Shown one piece after another: positions 45,030-45,647 of a stretch of 45,647 nucleotides of DNA. The stretch spans positions 1-45,647 of the forward strand of contig NZ_LFML01000052.1 in the NCBI RefSeq assembly GCF_001044425.1, given 5' to 3'. The translations under genes were made by a program, and so were the position numbers. The DNA comes from Streptomyces roseus. Its GTDB lineage: Bacteria; Actinomycetota; Actinomycetes; Streptomycetales; Streptomycetaceae. The notes beneath the pieces were generated by a model. The model worked only from the letters and a program-made list of their open reading frames with translations. It made no database searches and was not told the DNA's origin. The first letter of the stretch is position 1, and each line of letters opens with the position of its first letter.

Positions 45030-45647
45030 GTGCGGTATCTCATCCTTGGCGTCACCGAGGCGCGCGACGAGACCGGCGCCCCCCTCCCCATCGGCGGCGC
45101 CCGCCTGCGCGCGCTCTTGGCCGCCCTCGCGCTCCGCGCCGGCGGCCCGGCCGCCGCCACCGTCGGCGACCTCGTCGACGACGTCTGGGGTGACGCCCCG
45201 CCACAGGACGCCCCCGCCGCCCTCCAAGCCCTCGTGGGCCGCCTCCGCCGCGCCCTCGGCGGCCGGGACGCGGTCCGCGCCGACCCCGCCGGCGGCTACC
45301 GGCTCGCCGTCGCCGACCTCGACGACGTCGACCTCCACCGCTTCACGCGGCTCGCCCGGCTGGGCGCCCGGCAGCTGGCCACCGACCCCGCCACCGCCGC
45401 CGAAACCCTGCACACCGCCCTCGCCCTGTGGCGCGGCCCCGCCTTCGCCGACCTCCCCGAGCCCGCCCGTACCGCCCACGCCGCCACCCCCGGGGCCCAC
45501 CGCGCATCCGCCCTCCGCGCCCGGATCGAGGCCGAGCTCCGCAGCGGGGCCGCCGACCCGGCGTCCCTCCTCCCGGAGATCGAGGCGCTGATCCGGGAGC
45601 ACCCGTACGACGAGCTCCTGCGCGCCCAGCAGCTACGCGCCCTGCGC
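45030..45647 (+). CDS. AfsR/SARP-type transcriptional regulator, N-terminal part
   Basis: 206 codons from the GTG at 45030, open to the window edge, so the gene is truncated by the boundary. The N-terminal winged helix of OmpR/SARP type is visible: PLPIGGARLRALLAALAL, VGDLVDDVWGDAPPQDAP, ALQALVGRLRRALGG and ADPAGGYRLAV. The bacterial transcriptional activation (BTAD) domain then starts: DVDLHRFTRLARLGARQL and ALALWRGPAFADLPE. SARPs activate antibiotic or regulatory genes; larger members add NB-ARC and TPR parts, which cannot be judged here. The 230-bp gap before it is GC-rich with small inverted repeats only. Confidence 0.88.
   Translation, partial: MRYLILGVTEARDETGAPLPIGGARLRALLAALALRAGGPAAATVGDLVDDVWGDAPPQDAPAALQALVGRLRRALGGRDAVRADPAGGYRLAVADLDDVDLHRFTRLARLGARQLATDPATAAETLHTALALWRGPAFADLPEPARTAHAATPGAHRASALRARIEAELRSGAADPASLLPEIEALIREHPYDELLRAQQLRALR

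Overview
The window is a high-GC chromosomal segment from a Streptomyces-type actinomycete. GC content is about 70% or more, many genes start with GTG, and third codon positions are GC-saturated. Marker genes agree with this: bldC, lsr2, valine dehydrogenase (vdh), an NsdA-like developmental regulator and an AfsR/SARP-type regulator. From memory, the gene order (purC ... lsr2-purSQL ... purF-purM ... vdh ... bldC-hrpA) matches the conserved core of Streptomyces chromosomes, so most of the window is core rather than a mobile island.

Layout. 1-4.5 kb: a degenerate M48-protease-like membrane protein, an N,N-dimethylformamidase-like protein, and purC. 4.6-7 kb: a DesKR-like two-component pair bracketed by two almost identical tRNA-Gly(GCC) genes, followed by tRNA-Gly(TCC). 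7-11 kb: lsr2, divergent from the coupled purS-purQ-purL operon. purL carries a one-base frameshift in this sequence. 11-14.3 kb: a mycothiol-dependent-isomerase/SCP-like protein, a META-domain lipoprotein and a Tat-exported sulfatase. 14.5-19 kb: purF, purM, a DUF3073 protein and vdh. 19-25.4 kb: a conserved hypothetical, bldC with a long structured upstream region, tRNA-Asp, and the large helicase hrpA. 25.5-27.6 kb: a lipoprotein, a DsbA-like protein and a CcdA-like protein, which look like an extracytoplasmic thiol-redox module. 27.6-28 kb: a tRNA cluster (Phe, Asp, Glu). 28-30 kb: a minimal zincin coupled to two FluC fluoride channels, then a low-complexity lipoprotein. 30.2-34.1 kb: a DEAD-box helicase with a long RGG-like repeat tail, tRNA-Lys, a defective-looking tRNA-Trp-like element, a decayed DinB gene and initiator tRNA-Met. 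34.2-45.6 kb: a membrane SpoIIE-type phosphatase, an M23 peptidase, a minus-strand run lhgO-trmB-prsW, then an NsdA-like regulator divergent from an asparagine-synthase-like protein, and a truncated SARP-type regulator at the right edge.

How the genes fit together. The backbone is de novo purine synthesis: purF supplies step 1, purSQL step 4, purM step 5 and purC the SAICAR step. Developmental and chromatin regulators (lsr2, bldC, NsdA-like), envelope enzymes and ten tRNA genes or tRNA-like elements are interspersed. I did not find a clearly new defence, CRISPR, mobile or secondary-metabolite system. The most notable signals are the purL frameshift, compensatory base-pair swaps between duplicated tRNA genes, a 22-bp palindrome upstream of bldC, enzyme-like proteins that have lost catalytic residues, and a tRNA-Trp-like element beside a decayed gene.
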